64,000 nt of DNA. It comes from Oegoconia quadripuncta. Taxonomy: Eukaryota; Arthropoda; Insecta; Lepidoptera; Autostichidae. The DNA is taken from contig OX438749.1 in the NCBI GenBank assembly GCA_949316235.1, positions 17,810,414-17,874,413 on the forward strand, written 5' to 3'. The notes beneath the pieces are model-generated. The model was not told the DNA's origin, made no database searches, and was given only the letters and a program-made list of their open reading frames with translations. The position numbers were made by a program, and so were the translations under genes. Shown here in pieces: positions 11,701-26,700 of the stretch; the stretch's first letter is position 1; each line of letters starts with the position of its first letter.

Positions 11701-14700
11701 TATTTATGGTTCTGGTATGGTATGAAATTCTGCTGATAAACAATATTTATGGTTCTGGTATGGTATGAAATTCTGATGATAATACAATAACTATAGTTCT
11801 ACCGGTGGTAGGTAAGAAAGTTGTTTAGCTACTACTAAACCCATCGAGTTTAGGCTGAATCGATTCCTTGTGATGGAGTCTTATTTTATTTTTTGCTAGC
11901 TTTCCGCCCGCGGCTTCGCCTGCGTGGAATAGCTTTATCGCGGATATGTTTAACTTGTTTATACCGCGGGAACTACTCACTATATCGGGATAAAAAGTAT
12001 CCTATGTCTTAATCCTGTGTATAATTCGCCGTGATTGAGCAACAAACAAACATCCAAACTTTCGCATTTATAATATTAGTTGATTAGAACTATTTGGGGA
12101 CGAGAACCTCTGTACTTATGTTAAACAGAGGTACATTGTATCTATTTAGATTATGTAATTATGTACATGGTCCACAATGCAATCCCATATTTAAATAAAT
12201 AGTCTTATATAAGCTGTCTATACCCAGCAGTGGGTGTGGGGATGTGGGCTGACATTGATTGATTAATAAGTAGTCCTTTTACACATTTTTGCCGGGTCAA
12301 ATATTTAGTTCTTGATTGCCGCCTTCTTCCCCAGGTCAACTCGTTTCGGCAGCCCAGCGTACAGCGCATGCTCGACGGACAGTTCGTTCGCGGAGCAAGC
12401 GCTGGCAGACGCGAGCCTGCTGCTCGACCGTGACCCCAGCACCGAACACATACCGTCCAGGCTCTACAAGATGGCTGGCGAATACTGGAAGTAAGTAGAC
12501 CATAAAGGTTTCTTTTTTTTATTTACTCCTCTGGGAGAAGGCAAAGGGTTCTAAGCCCATATACTTATTTCTCTTACTTCTTCAGTTTAGTAAAGTCAGT
12601 CTCAGTTAAAACAACTCATTAGTCGTACACCTGGCGTATACAGAGTTTAATCATTGTCAAGTCATTCTTCAGTAAAGTGGCAGAAAGCTTTACGAATGAT
12701 TTTGGCGTCTTGCGGGAACCCGAAAGCTTCGTTACGCACTTTAATTTACACTTCCCTTCACTTGTATTCTGCCATTATTAAGCTTCAAAACTCAGACTGA
12801 GTTCCCGCCAAAAAGCCAGACCATAAAGCTTTAGAATACCTTGCGGCATTGACCGTACGAATTAGCAACATCACAATAACTGTCAAACTTCTTTTTTTTT
12901 TTAATTCTACATGAATATTTAAACATCGGCACGATCAAACTTTAGTTATGATAATTTTATTGTACTTCATTTTTGTTACCACTAATTCCCGACTTGCAAG
13001 AGGTGCGTTTTAAATATATTAAAACATGAATAACAAAGCCCAATCATAATAAAAGACATTGCATGTGCTTAATATATCAAGCTTAGGATTGTCATGTACC
13101 ATAGTGCTCTCTCAAATTGCTTGTAACAGGGCGTCACATGAAACTATTAAATGTACCTAACAACTGTATAATATAAACTACTGTGACATGCAATAATTAC
13201 TTTCACAACAATTAAATAAGAAGTAGATTAACGAATACTAAAGTTTCTCCGTGCCTATTTTTTTTTTTCTATAGTTATTTTGTTAAAGAGAAAAACTATC
13301 TCTACCATAACAGGAACTGCCACATTGTCAGCCCATACTGCTTGCTGAAAAAAAAACATTACCCTCCTTCCTTGAGTAGTCGGGTATAAAGAGAGAAATA
13401 AATAAATAAATATTTCAGATACTTACACCGATCATCTAGTCGCAAACTAAGCAAAGCTTGTACTATGGATACTAGATAATGGATAAACATACATAAATAT
13501 TTATATAAACATCCATGACTCAGGAATAAATGTTCGTATTCATCATACAAACATTTACCCCTCACGGGATTCGAACCCGCAACCGCTGGTTTCGCTGACA
13601 GGGTGACTATCCACTACACCAATCGTCGAAATAAGCAGTCCTATTGGGAAAATCTGCCCAGTATACGTGGTTAAAGGTGTAATAAAAAGATGCTGACGGG
13701 AAATATACCTTTGCTCAGCAATTCGATTTCGACTAAGATAATTGAAGCTAGACAGGTGAACTTTTAAAATGCCCTAGCACCAACTAAACCGAGTACTAAA
13801 CATGTACCCCGCTGGGGATCGAACCAGAGACCTCCGATTCGTAAACCCTATGTTGTTTACATTGAGCCACGGAGGCGGTTATACGTTCTGTCCAAGATCT
13901 ACGTACACATATATAACGTCACGACATTTATCCCAAATGGGATGATTAGAGATATTTCAAACATAACCGAAAAGTTAGTTCTTGAAACTTCTACGTTACA
14001 TACATGTTTCGAAATATATTTTTTTTTGTGGCGGAAATCTGTCGGCGAGTTTTTGGAATAGACGGTATACTTTATCATGTGGCAAAGTGTACCTCACTGG
14101 GCTTTGAATCTGCGACCTCGGTATAATGTAACCTGATACCAGAGTAGTATGAAGCCCTAATAACAACAACATCCATTGATAAAATTTTCCTTGTCAGTCT
14201 AACCACATCTCTCACTAACAACATATAGTATTTATTTACCTCAACGAATTAAAATCATTTGCAACGTTTTAATGTCTTATCGTGTGGGTATACTATAAAT
14301 AATTTGTCAACGATGACTTTATTTGAATCAATCGCCAGCTGGCTGGTATAGCAAACTGACATTGAATTCTGTTTTATTATAATTTATTAATTTGTGTAAT
14401 TTTATGTTTGGAATTTAGTTCTAAGTGTTGTTTGAATAATATCAAATTGTGAATATGGAAAATTTAGTGATGGTTACGGATATGGAGACCGTGGAACAAG
14501 TTTTTACGTTGAGGTAAATAAAAAGTTGACGAATACAATTTCAATTATTGATCAGTTGAATATGTGTGAGATTCTGATGTCTGAAAAACAATATCCCTCA
14601 CCAGGTTCCTTCCCCCCGGACAGAGTACATATTAATAATGACTGATATGTCCTAAGTGATATAAATCTGTGACAATGTTTATTGTCCGTTAGTTTTGAAA

Positions 14701-17700
14701 CTCACATGGGTTTTAAATTAGACAAAATGTGGCAATGTCCTTTGGGATTTAAATACTACAACTACAGACAGATATTTCAAATACGAAATTTCAAAAACGA
14801 CTTGTTTGATTTGTGATAACGAAATCAACTTAGGAACGTCGGACTTATGTCCAGCAGAAGACTGCATAGACTGTTGATGTGTTAGCTTCGCTTTTTTATG
14901 CACAACAGGTTAGCGCTTGACCTCAATCATATCTGATATTAAGTGACGATGAGACCGAACCGCTCACCCGGAACCTCCAATTGATCTGGGGGATTGGCTA
15001 CCTAAACTTAGATTGTAGTAATGTATTTTGTATTTCACAATGTCATAACATCTTACAATTATATGACAACTAGTTTTCTGCCCGCGGCTTCGCCTGCATA
15101 TGTGCTGATATGTTTAATTTGTTTATCCCGCGGGAACTACTCACTTTATCAGGATTAAAAATATCCTGTCTTAATACAGGGTGAATTTAAGTTCGTGTAA
15201 TTCCCATTAACTGGTGAGTCCACTCTTGATTACAAACAACTTTCCCCAAGGGATCATAGGCGAATTCGATAAAAAAAAATTCGATTGCCCATACAAAGTA
15301 AACCATTCTGAAACCACCTTTAGTGTGGAAGTCCAACAATTTTTGGTTGAATTCGACTATGGTTCCTTGGGGAAAGTTGTTCGTAATCAGGAGTCACCAG
15401 TTAATGGGAATTACACGAATTCAAATTCAACCTGTATACAATTTCATCCAAATCCGTTCGTCCGTTTCGTGATTAAGCAACAAACAAACATACAAACTTT
15501 TACATTTATTATATTAGTTTGTATAGGAAATTTAACGCAGATGACTATCGCCTTGTATCGTCACTCACCAGATCGACAGGTCCTCGTCTTTTTGGGGTAC
15601 TCCTGATGGTGGACTCCACAGGGTGCTGGTAATTGGCGCGTCTAGGCACTGCACTAACACTTCGGTTTTGGATTTATAGCAATATTAGAATTTTTAGTAA
15701 TTTATTTGGGGCGCAGATACGAGTGCGCGGGAGTAGATGGAACAGTAGTTGATGGCAGCACCGTCGCTGCGATTTTTTAACACGGATATTGTGCTCGATA
15801 CAATGCGTTTTTGTTACAGGGTTTTTAAACTAAGAAAAGCGGATATAGGTAGTTTGTGCTAACAATTACAAATTAATAAACTAAAGTACGGAACATAGTT
15901 AAATGTCCCCTTGCAGCAGCTACCATAGCTTTAAGGAAGTTGGCAATACCCATTTACAGCAGCTAGTTATTATGAAGATTGGTAATACCTCTTTTCAGCA
16001 GCTACATTACTATTGCTTATTTAATAATCAATTTACTTTGTATAGTTTTGATTGGTAATTAATGCTATGTTTGTAAGTAGGTACCTGTATTTTTTTAATT
16101 ATATTATATTACGCATGTCCAAGTGCTCGGAAGATGCCTATGAAAAATGAGTATGAGTACATTGAGCCACTGAGGCTGTTCTTTGGGATAGTGGATAGTT
16201 TTATTTAGGACTATTCCTGATGATGTATGAAGTTTTAGTAATAAGAAATGTCCGCTGGGTGTATACTATGAAGCGTGTTAATGGTGCGTACGTTCATCTA
16301 TTCGCGTGCATCCAATTCCCTGAACCCGCACCCTTGTTGCAACTGTCCCGACAGCGGTGACGTGGCCAAAGCGACCACTACGCCGGCACTAGAGCACCGA
16401 CAATAAATATAAACTTGCTATTTGTATTCGCGCTGCAAATGCCAGACGCAAAGTTTGACTCACTCTCACTCGTTACAGTTCAAACGTTTTAAAATGCAGT
16501 TTTGCGATAAACTTGCTCCATTTACTTGCATTTTGGGGTACTAATTTACATGGATAATAAAGTGTTTATGTAAATGTTAATACAGTTTAGTTTCCTTATT
16601 GCTTTATTGAGTACCAGATAAAGCTTGTGACATAATGGTGTGGTGATTATAAAATATGTCAGTTTCGTGCAGCCTGACCGACGAATATTATGTACGTATG
16701 AAAAAATATTTCTACATTCCCAGAAAATAGTGATAAGCATAACTTAAATTTGAGATATAAGGAATTAGCCACCCCTATATTCAGACTGAGCAAAGTTAAT
16801 ACATCATTTATGGGACACTGTATACGCTTTTATAACCTTATACCTGAGAATATCATTAATCTAAATGAAAAACAATTTAAATACCACGTCAAAACAACAT
16901 TTACAAAAAAGGTTATTACAAAATTAGTGACTACCTGAATGACAAAAACGCTTGGTATACTTCGCCCAGCTCCCAAAAATTATAAAATTGTATTAGTTGT
17001 ATACTTTTATATATTAAAAAAAAAAAAGAAAAATGATCCTGCGTGTTTCTTGTGCTGCTTCTTTTCCCACAGATGATTTCCCTTTTCGAAGCGGTGGTAG
17101 CTTGGACATACTGACTGACCGAAAAATGCTTAGCCCTATTTTTATTTCCAATAGATTTAAATTGACATTCAACAAATGATATCATGTATCTTACGTTGAA
17201 ATAAAAATGCTTGAAGTTAGAATAATGTATGAAGGGTTGGGATACACTCCTTAACAAGGTACTGCATTGTTAATTTGTAACCATTTCTTGCTAGTCGTGT
17301 GTAGATGAATTTGAAATGTACAGTTTCATGACAACTTAATTTTGCGTATTTAATAGAATATGTATTTCAATTGATTCTGATACCTTAGAGTTTATCAAAT
17401 TTATATCTAACTGGCACTTACAGTTATCGTTTATATGTGTAATTTATTGTTTATCTCGCGGAAACTACTTTTTCGAGTTAAAAATAATTAAATCCTATTC
17501 CAAGGCATGTATGACTTGTTTATCTAATTTCATCTAAATGCGTTCATTCATTGCGCCGTGATTGAACATGAAACAAACTAACATCAAAACTTTCACATTT
17601 ATATAATAAGGTGGATAATTGGATTTATTTCTATCAGACATGATACAGGACAAGGATAGAAATAATAGACCAATTGAATATTCGAATGTATCCGGCGACC

Positions 17701-20700
17701 CTTGAATTTTTAATATTTATATTACACGACCTTAAATTGTTTTGAGACTGTTGAAATTATAAATTCACTACAGCTACAGCAATCCGTAGGCGAACGAAGA
17801 TCACTGACATCAGTGGCGTGCACAACGTTTTGTCACAGGGTATGCAGAATTATAAAATATTCTGAGAAAAAATACAACAAAATAATATCTTACTCTTTTA
17901 GCAATTTTCGCAACTGTAGAATATTGTCCGCAACTGTATAGAATATTTTCTGTTCATATCAGTATTAATCAGCTGTGTGGACAATGCATTTCCATCAAAG
18001 CTTACTATTACTAGGGTAGGCACTGCCTTTCTGCCTGTATAGGGCACGCGACCGACTGACTGACATAACTCAGCGGATTAGCGAGTGGCAGTGGTGACGA
18101 CAAATAGCTCGAAGAACTGATGTCCGATGGGGCATTAAAGTCTTGCGTTACGTGGTTTCGAGTGAAGAACCAACCCTTAGTTTTAACACAGTTATTTGAT
18201 ATACTTGGATGATGTCGTTTTGAAAATTTTCAGTTTATGATTAGTAGTTTTCTAATTTTATTTTATTTCCAAATTACAGCAAATATCCAAAGACGGACTA
18301 CACATACTCGCCCCTATCTAAGGACCGTGTGGAACTCGCCCCGGGGCAAGTGGCCGTCCCGAACATGTCGCGGCGTTCGCTGTCCCAGTTCCGCGTGCAA
18401 GGGCCCAACACTAGTGCGGACGAGGTGGACCGCCTCTACTCAGCTACCTCGTACGCTACCAGTAAGCTTCGGAAGAGATTCCACGTGAGTAGTGCCTGTA
18501 TCTATTATAGAATATGTCGCAGTTCCGCGTAGAAAAGTCCAACACTAGCGCGGACCCGTTCTTTACTACTACCCTAGCTCCTCGTATACATATTCTAATC
18601 TCAATGAATTATTACCCAGACGGTGGAGAGTTCAGATGACGAAGGCTACATCCGTCCCAACGGCGGCTACCAACCGGGCGAGCAGCGGTGGTGGATCACG
18701 CGGCTGCTAATCACCATCATCACCACAATTACCACCACCACCTCGAATGCGTACAGAGCGGTTATCGGGCCATCGCACCGCTACCCGTATACTGAAAGGC
18801 GGCCGGAGCAAGGTGACACAATTTTTTTTTATATTAAGATTTGTTTCGTTTCGGCACGTAAAAGACTAGAACCAAGCCGTGTCTTCCCGTGGGTTTCTAA
18901 GGCTTTCGTTTTAAATAACCTGTAATGCTTTATTGCTAAATGCTTATTCAATGCCTACGACGACGTTCCAATTGTAACTAGGTAACATGGCTTTTTGTGC
19001 AACTGGAACACTAAACCAACAAATATAAGACATTAAGAATTACTATTTGCATTTGAATAAATGTACTTCTACTTAGTTATTGATTTTGAATATAGTAGCT
19101 TCTGCTTTGTGTCCATCAACAACACAGCCTATAGACTAGATAATAACAAGCGAAGGGCATCTGTCAACACAAGGATAAACACACACGATTTTCCACCAAA
19201 ACCATCTATAGTTTTGCACATGTCAACAGCGATGGACTCACCCTGTCACTTGTGCATTTCTGTTTATATTTTATAAGGTGAACCGTGGATGTTGTTTCTA
19301 TCATTAAAGTTTTAATGTTTGGAACACCCAAACAGGTGGTATCTATGAATATTAGTAGATTTATTAATGTATGTATTTATTTTTGCAAAAAAAAAAATGT
19401 CTTTTGCACATACACACAGCGCCATCTATCGCCACACTATGCAACTAGGCTTGTATTATAGATACCAGATGGTTGATAAACTACACAAATACATATAATT
19501 TTTTTAAATAAATACATATATAAATGAAAAACATCCATAACTCGGGAACACATGTCTGTATTCATTATACAAACATATGCCCCTAGCGGGATTCGAACCC
19601 GCGACCTTTTGGTATAGCAGCAGAGATTCTAACCACTACACCAAACAAGTCGTAAATATTTATATGTAGTGTCATTTATGATATGTGTTTCTTCCAGCGG
19701 GCCTGTTATCCCGAACAGCATCAGCTGTGGCGGCGCCCTTCTACTGGTTCTATGTGATGATCAAAAAAGTGGTCACCACCACTATCACTACCGTCACTGA
19801 AACTGTGAGTACGCTGCTGCATTTTGACCTCTTAATCAAAAATTGACCAAAGAAAACAAATCACGAACAAACATAGAAAGATACATTAAACAGGTGTAAG
19901 GTTTTTGTGTGATTTAACTATCACCTTGAAAATTATAAGCTCGCAATTTTTTTCGCGACGACCGATTGGTGTAGTGGATAGTGACCCTGTCAGCTACACC
20001 AACGGTTGCGGGTTCGAATCCCGCGACGGGTAAATGTTTGTATGATGAATATGAACATTTATTCCCGAGTCATGGATGCTTATATAAATATTTCTGTTTG
20101 TTTATCCATTATCTAGTATCCATAGTACAAGCTTTGCTTAGTCTGGGACTAGATGATCGGTGTAAGTGTCCGAAATATTTATTTATTTATTTCTGTCTTT
20201 ATACCCGACTACTCAAGGAAGGAGGGTAATGTTTTTCTAGTGTATATATGTAGAATTCTATGTTACCTCCTATGGCCTAAACGGCTTGACCGATTTCGAA
20301 GTGCATGGTGTCGTTAGATTCGTCTTGACCCCTGGAGTGTCATGCATGCAATTCAACATGGCGCCCGCGAAGTGCGAAATATGCTTTCGAGTTTTTTGGC
20401 TTTTTAACTTATTCTTTCTTTAAATTATGAATATTTCTTACATGGATAGTATGACAATTTATATTATAAAATATAACGTTCGATCGTGGCTCTAGGGGGT
20501 AAAGCACCCATTCTTCCTCCCTCCCGTATCAGCGCCTGAGTGATTGGCAGCAGTGGCTTGCTGGTCAGTATAGTTATTAGGATTGTTAGATCGATTTCTA
20601 TGGGAGAGCCCAGTAGTGGTTGGGAAAGTACAGAAATTTGTAGGTAAAGAAAGACCTGTAAGCACATTACAAGCATTCAATAAATTTAAAGATACTATAA

Positions 20701-23700
20701 AACAGAAACTTATTAAGAAAGCGTATTATAAATTATCAGATTATTTAGATGATAAACATTCAGGGACATGAACAGTCCGTTCGCGTAACCAGGCTATTTC
20801 ACAATAATGAAATATTATAATATAAAATAATAATTAATAATTTTGTAACATAAAAACCTTTTTTTAAAAAAATAGCAACCTCTCGAGTTTCATGCTTGTT
20901 CTTCTCAGGGGAAAATTGTCTTTTGAACAAGCAGTAGCTTAAAAAATGTAAAATCTGACTATTTTAAGCGTACCCTGTGTACCTACAAAAGAAAGCATTT
21001 TTTGATTTTTGATTTTGATACTTCATACGAATATTGAAGCACTCGTGGCGCAGTCGCTATTCGTCTTCGATTAGCGAAGTTAAGCAATGTCTGGTGCGGT
21101 CAGTCCTTGGATGGGTGACTACGAGTGCTTCGGTGGGCACGTTAAATAGCTGGTCCGGGTTGATTTCAATTGAAGGCAGTCGTTAAGTCAAGTCGGTAGC
21201 CTACAGGGGCGGTTTAAAAACGCTAACTGTCTGACACAAATCCACCAATGCACACAGGCCGCGTGGTGGATTAGGGCCCAGCGAGAGGAGGCTTGGCTCC
21301 AACAGTGGGGACGTGTAATGCTATTGAGGATATTGTAATTGCAAAAGTTATCTTTGTGTGTATGTGTATCTTTTACATTGGTGTCGATTCTGATGTACGA
21401 GTGGAGCCGTCGCATCGTACTGTTCCAGGGAGAAAGAGACAGTACTACTTTAAAATTGGTTTTAATTTAGTTTAGTTGGTGTACATCCGAATCGACAACA
21501 TTAATAATAATAATAATAAATATCCTTGACATACACACAGCGCCATCTAGTTTCACTTTAAGCAACTATAAGCTTGTGTTGTGGATACCAGATGGTTGAT
21601 ATACTACATAAATACATATTTTTTTTTGGAAATAAAAACTTAGTGCGTATTCATCACACAAACATCCCTAGCGGGATTCGAACCCGCAACCTTTTGGTAT
21701 AGTAGTCAGAGTTGCTAACCACTACACCAAACCGGTCGTCATTGTTATGGAAGATCAGAATACCGTAATTGAAGGGTCGGAGAAGGACCAAGCTATTTAT
21801 CCCCTGTGCTGTGTGTTGTGTCGGCACTCAAATAAGTGCTATGTGGTTTCGACATTCAAATAGAATAGAACCTACTCGTGTCTATTCCCGTGGGTGTCGT
21901 GAAAGGCGACTAAGGGGCTACCAAAAAACACCTACAGATTTGCACGTTTCAACGGCGATGGGCTCACCCCACTGTCACGTGTGCATTTCTGTATATTTCG
22001 AAAGATGAACAGTGGATGTTGTTTCAATCATGAAACTTTTAATGTTTAGAACATCCAAACATTATTGTTTGGGATATCTCTGACCACCCCATTTGGGATA
22101 AAGGTCGTGACTTTATGTATGTATACACAAAATAAAAATCCCGTTCGGCAGATCGTAGTACTTATGTACCTATGTTTCTTTCTCTTAGATTACCCCTAAC
22201 CACGTCAGCGAGAATGAGAAATATGTCGCGCGCAGCTACCAAGCGAAACTGGAGACGAAGCGGCGGTGGTGGCCGTGGCTTCTGCTCATACTTCTGCCAA
22301 TTCTCGGATATGGATGTGAGTGTAATGTTTTATAAGGCGTCACTGACCTCTTTACTACAAAATGGACGGCGGGAGTAATACGAAAAATATATCCAGTTAT
22401 ATGTAGATAACGACATACTATAAATCATGCGTCTATCTGTACACTAATACATTGTTACGAAATGGTAACCTTCTTTATTGCTTTAACTTACGTTGCTAGT
22501 CCTGACTTCATTTTCTGTCTGGAGTCAGTTCCATCCTAGGCAATCAATTCTGTAACTTTGGATCGCGCAACATTGTGAAACTAATGCAGTCGATCTACCT
22601 TCAAACTAATATGAGCTTGTCGAGCCATGAAATTGTATTATCAATTGATCAAATGTTACATATTATATTTTATAGGTTGCAATTGAAACAAAATTAAAGG
22701 AATCTGATAATCTAATACGGAGATAGATAGTGGAACCTTACTGAATTCGGTTATAATTATTTATATATTTATATAAGGTCTAACAAATTTAAATGTGAAT
22801 AAAAAAAATATATGTGCAAATGAAAATACACATTAACAGACTTACTTCATGTTCCATTGATATGGAAGACGCCAAAGGGTGGTGGGGCACAGGACGCAAT
22901 CACAGCAAGTCGCCTTTCGGCGTCTTCAAAGATACCGCGGCACGTATTTGTGTGACGTGGTAAAGTATTTAGAGCGCGCGGCCATTAATGCCCAACTCAC
23001 AAAATTTAAACATCTAAATTTAATTTTTTTAATAAAATCTGTTAACTTTAATGTTTAATAGGTATATCCTATACATGCACTCTGCAACGTTTGTCGGGTT
23101 ACTTTTGTTAGACCTTATATTTTGTGCGCGAACCCGATGTCCATTTTGTAGTAAGCCAATGTAAAGCGTGCTTCTGCTGTATCCAGTCGTTCTGCAAACG
23201 TCCACTAACTTTTAAAACCTTGAACAATGAAAGCACAGACCAGTTATTACATAAAACTACCAACCCTTAAGTTGTTCTTGTCACTGAGAAGCTATCTTGA
23301 CTAGTGAATCTGCAATAATTACAAACGATTTTAAATGAATTTTTAAGGTCACCTTATATGGATTCCATACTAACAAATTCATAATTCATTTACAATGCTT
23401 GAGATTTCTATGGCCGTGCTTCCATTGTGTGTATTGATTAGACTTAAATTAGATCGTCTTGGCAATATAAGGTTACTCGGAAAGGGCTACTAAGCCGAAA
23501 GCCCGTTCTTAGGTACAGTAATTAGAGCACAATTACCATGGTTCACAATTTTCGACATACAATAGTTACCAATCAGCTGTACTGATAGTATAGAATACTA
23601 TTTTTTATATTCGAAAAAAAAAGAATAGATACCCAATAACCCCCTTTCCGACTAAGATTATGACAGTGTAATTAATTTAATTAGTTATATTTATCATTAT

Positions 23701-26700
23701 TTTCTATGAGTCTAATACATAGCTCTATTTAAAATATTAGGTTTATTTTAGTAGGTTTTAGAATGTAAACAAATAGGTAATATTTCCAAATTTTCAGCTC
23801 ACTACACATACGAGAACTACGACAGTCTCGCCTTCCCGAACTTTACCGATTTCCAATTAGATTTGCCGGAATTCTCTGCCATGGAACTGCCTAAGATCAC
23901 ACTGCCTTCTCTACCGAACATATCTTTGCCGGAGCTGAATATACTCCCGAAACTAAACTTTACGTTACCAGAAATAAACATCACACTGCCGGATATAAGT
24001 GACAATTTGCCAGAAGTGAAAAAAACGTATACAGAGTACAAGGACATTGTCCATAATAGAATGGCGGACGCCTCAGATTATGTGAAGGTAGTGGCTGAAA
24101 GCTGCTACGAGGAGATGCGGCGTTTCTGGAAAGGGGTGCTTGGATGATTGTGAATTAGCCTTTTATTTTTGAATATGTTTGTGTTCAGAGAACTAATTAG
24201 ATTTTAATGATTCGTACACCTTTTCTCAAGTTAAGAGTGTCAAGGATGAATAGTCTGCAAACTCAGATTAGTAGATTGTAGATAATCTTTCTTCTAACTG
24301 CAATTAAAAACATTTACAAAATCAACTGTCACTCATAGTAACTTTTCATTGGAACTGGCTGTTTTTCCATTCAAATTAGCTAGCCACGCACTCGGCGAGC
24401 ATAGATTATTATTTGAATGTCTCGATGGGTCTACTAGTTTTAAATCAAACTTTTTGGACTTATTTTGTTGGTCAACCACTACAAATAAGAATTTGTACTG
24501 ATTATAGTAAAGTACGGCTTGCTGATCGCCATCATTGTAATGTTATGAGAAAATGACAGCGTAGTTGGAAGAGTCTTTGAAAACAAAATTAGTGATCTGA
24601 TGCTATCGTCCTGAATCCAATCATTGTCTATGGTAAGCTATAGATAACTAAATAAGTATACTCCTACAAATGTACGTTAATGAAAGGTAGTTCTACTACT
24701 TTTGGAACTTTGTGAATTTCCACGATATATTTCCGTACCGCTATAGAATAATAGAGATTTATATGTGATTCCACTGATATTTTTATTACATATGGATATA
24801 TTTTCTATTTTTCTATACAACATTTTGAATTTATAAAGTATTTGGAGTTTTAAGGTGTTAATAGCGACCAACTAGCGCCATCAACTACTGTTTATAATTT
24901 TTATCGAATTCACTACAGATTAGGGAATACACTCCATATTTTTTTTTAAATACATAACTTTTTATGGCCTTTAGTATGGGCTCCTAATAATAATAAATTT
25001 TTATTGTTTCTTTGTTGGACCAATTCCTAAAGCAACCTTGTAAATGTATTTAGTTGGACACATGTGTTAAAACCCTTGACGTTGCTACAAATAAGTTTGA
25101 GCCTTCCGTCTGTGTGTCCCCTCGTACCTGCGATTTTCGAGGTGGTTCTTAGCTATATTTGGTGGAAATCGGTTGAGCAGTTTCCACGATATTTAGCATT
25201 TAACAAAGTTGTTTCTTCTGCCTAGATGATTTGATAGTCGCGGGGGTTTTCCATATTTTAGATTTCGCCCGCATGGAATTAATTTATCGCGACAAAGTAG
25301 CCTATGTCCTTCTCCGGGTCCCAGGCTGCTCTCTCTCTGCTAAATTTCAATATGATATGACAGACAGTCGTTTGCATTTATAATAATAGTATGGATATAT
25401 AAATTAATTATAATCACTTGGTGGCGATAGTTGGCCGCCCGTTAGGCTTTGGAGTAATTTTCTAAATGCAAACATATTTCAATTAGCGTTATTTTTTGAT
25501 AGTACTTACTGTAATATGATTTGTGGCTGTCGCATACATGTGGTATATAATTCGTAGGAGATGAAATCCCCAATGGACCCAGATTGTGCTACGGAGACAC
25601 CTCAGACCATAACACAGGAAAGAGGACAATGGGGTGCGACCGTCTGACTTCGATATATCTGTATACCTTACAGAAACTCGCTTCATTTTCATACATTTGC
25701 ACTAAGCGGTTCGACTCTTCATCCATAATGCGAACAAACAAGGCATGGAACTCCCTTCCGGCTTCAGTCTTTCCTGAATCCTACAATCTTAGGATCTTCA
25801 AGAGCAGGGTGAATAGGCATCTATCTATAGGTGCTTTATCTTCGGCCACACTTTCCATCAGGAGATTGTGGTCAACCGTGTATCCAGTTAATCATAAACA
25901 AAATACACGTGTAATCGTGTGCGTGCCAATCGGAGCTTTAAAAGCAGCGACATTAGAACCTGTACAATAAATATGATTTTTTAAATGCATTCCAGTGACA
26001 ACTTTGTCATGTTTTTCTGTCCAGTAAAATTGAATGCGACCTATAATTATCACATAAATACACATTTGGTATGTACTGACGGATTGGTATAGTGCCTTCG
26101 AATTCCGCTAGACGTAAATGTTTGTGAAATGAATGCCAAGATTTATTCCCTTATTGACGTTTATATAAATATTTGTACAACCTTAGCGTAGTTTGGATCT
26201 TGATGATTTCATAGTATGAATATACTATGATTTGACGAATCCTTAGTGTACCATCCGTCCGCGTAAGTCAACTTCGTCGCACTCTAAACTGCTGTAAACT
26301 CTCCCCCTCTTATTCATAAAAAATTACAAACGCTTTATAAGCCTGTTTTAGTTAAAGTATGTTTTGTCACTTTCTTTCATTACGAGATTTCCTTATGAAC
26401 GGCAGAGACAAAACATACTTTGACTAAAACAGGCTTATAAAGTGTTTGTAAATTTTTATGAATAAGGCAGTCCATGTTTAGCAGTGGACAGTGTCTCTTG
26501 CAATAAGAGATTCCAGGCACAATGTTGTTAATAAATAAATGTCTCATTGAGTTGTATCAGTGTATGCTATAATCACAAATCTTTACACAATGAACGCTTT
26601 ATTTAGGTTGTTTAAAATAAAATAATAAATTATGTTTAAATAGCCACGTCACCGCGGAAGTTAATGCGCGCTTACTACTCGGGTTAGCCACAAGTATATG

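Noticed and set aside
11590..11800. CRISPR-like array
   Set aside because: Units are contiguous and variable with no unique spacers, and the genome is eukaryotic.
15214..15606. 130-codon + strand open frame
   Set aside because: It lies across a palindromic MITE and the end of a repeat.
19956..20030. tRNA gene
   Set aside because: A and B boxes are present, but there is no matching acceptor stem, and the same sequence recurs many times with SINE bodies and tails.
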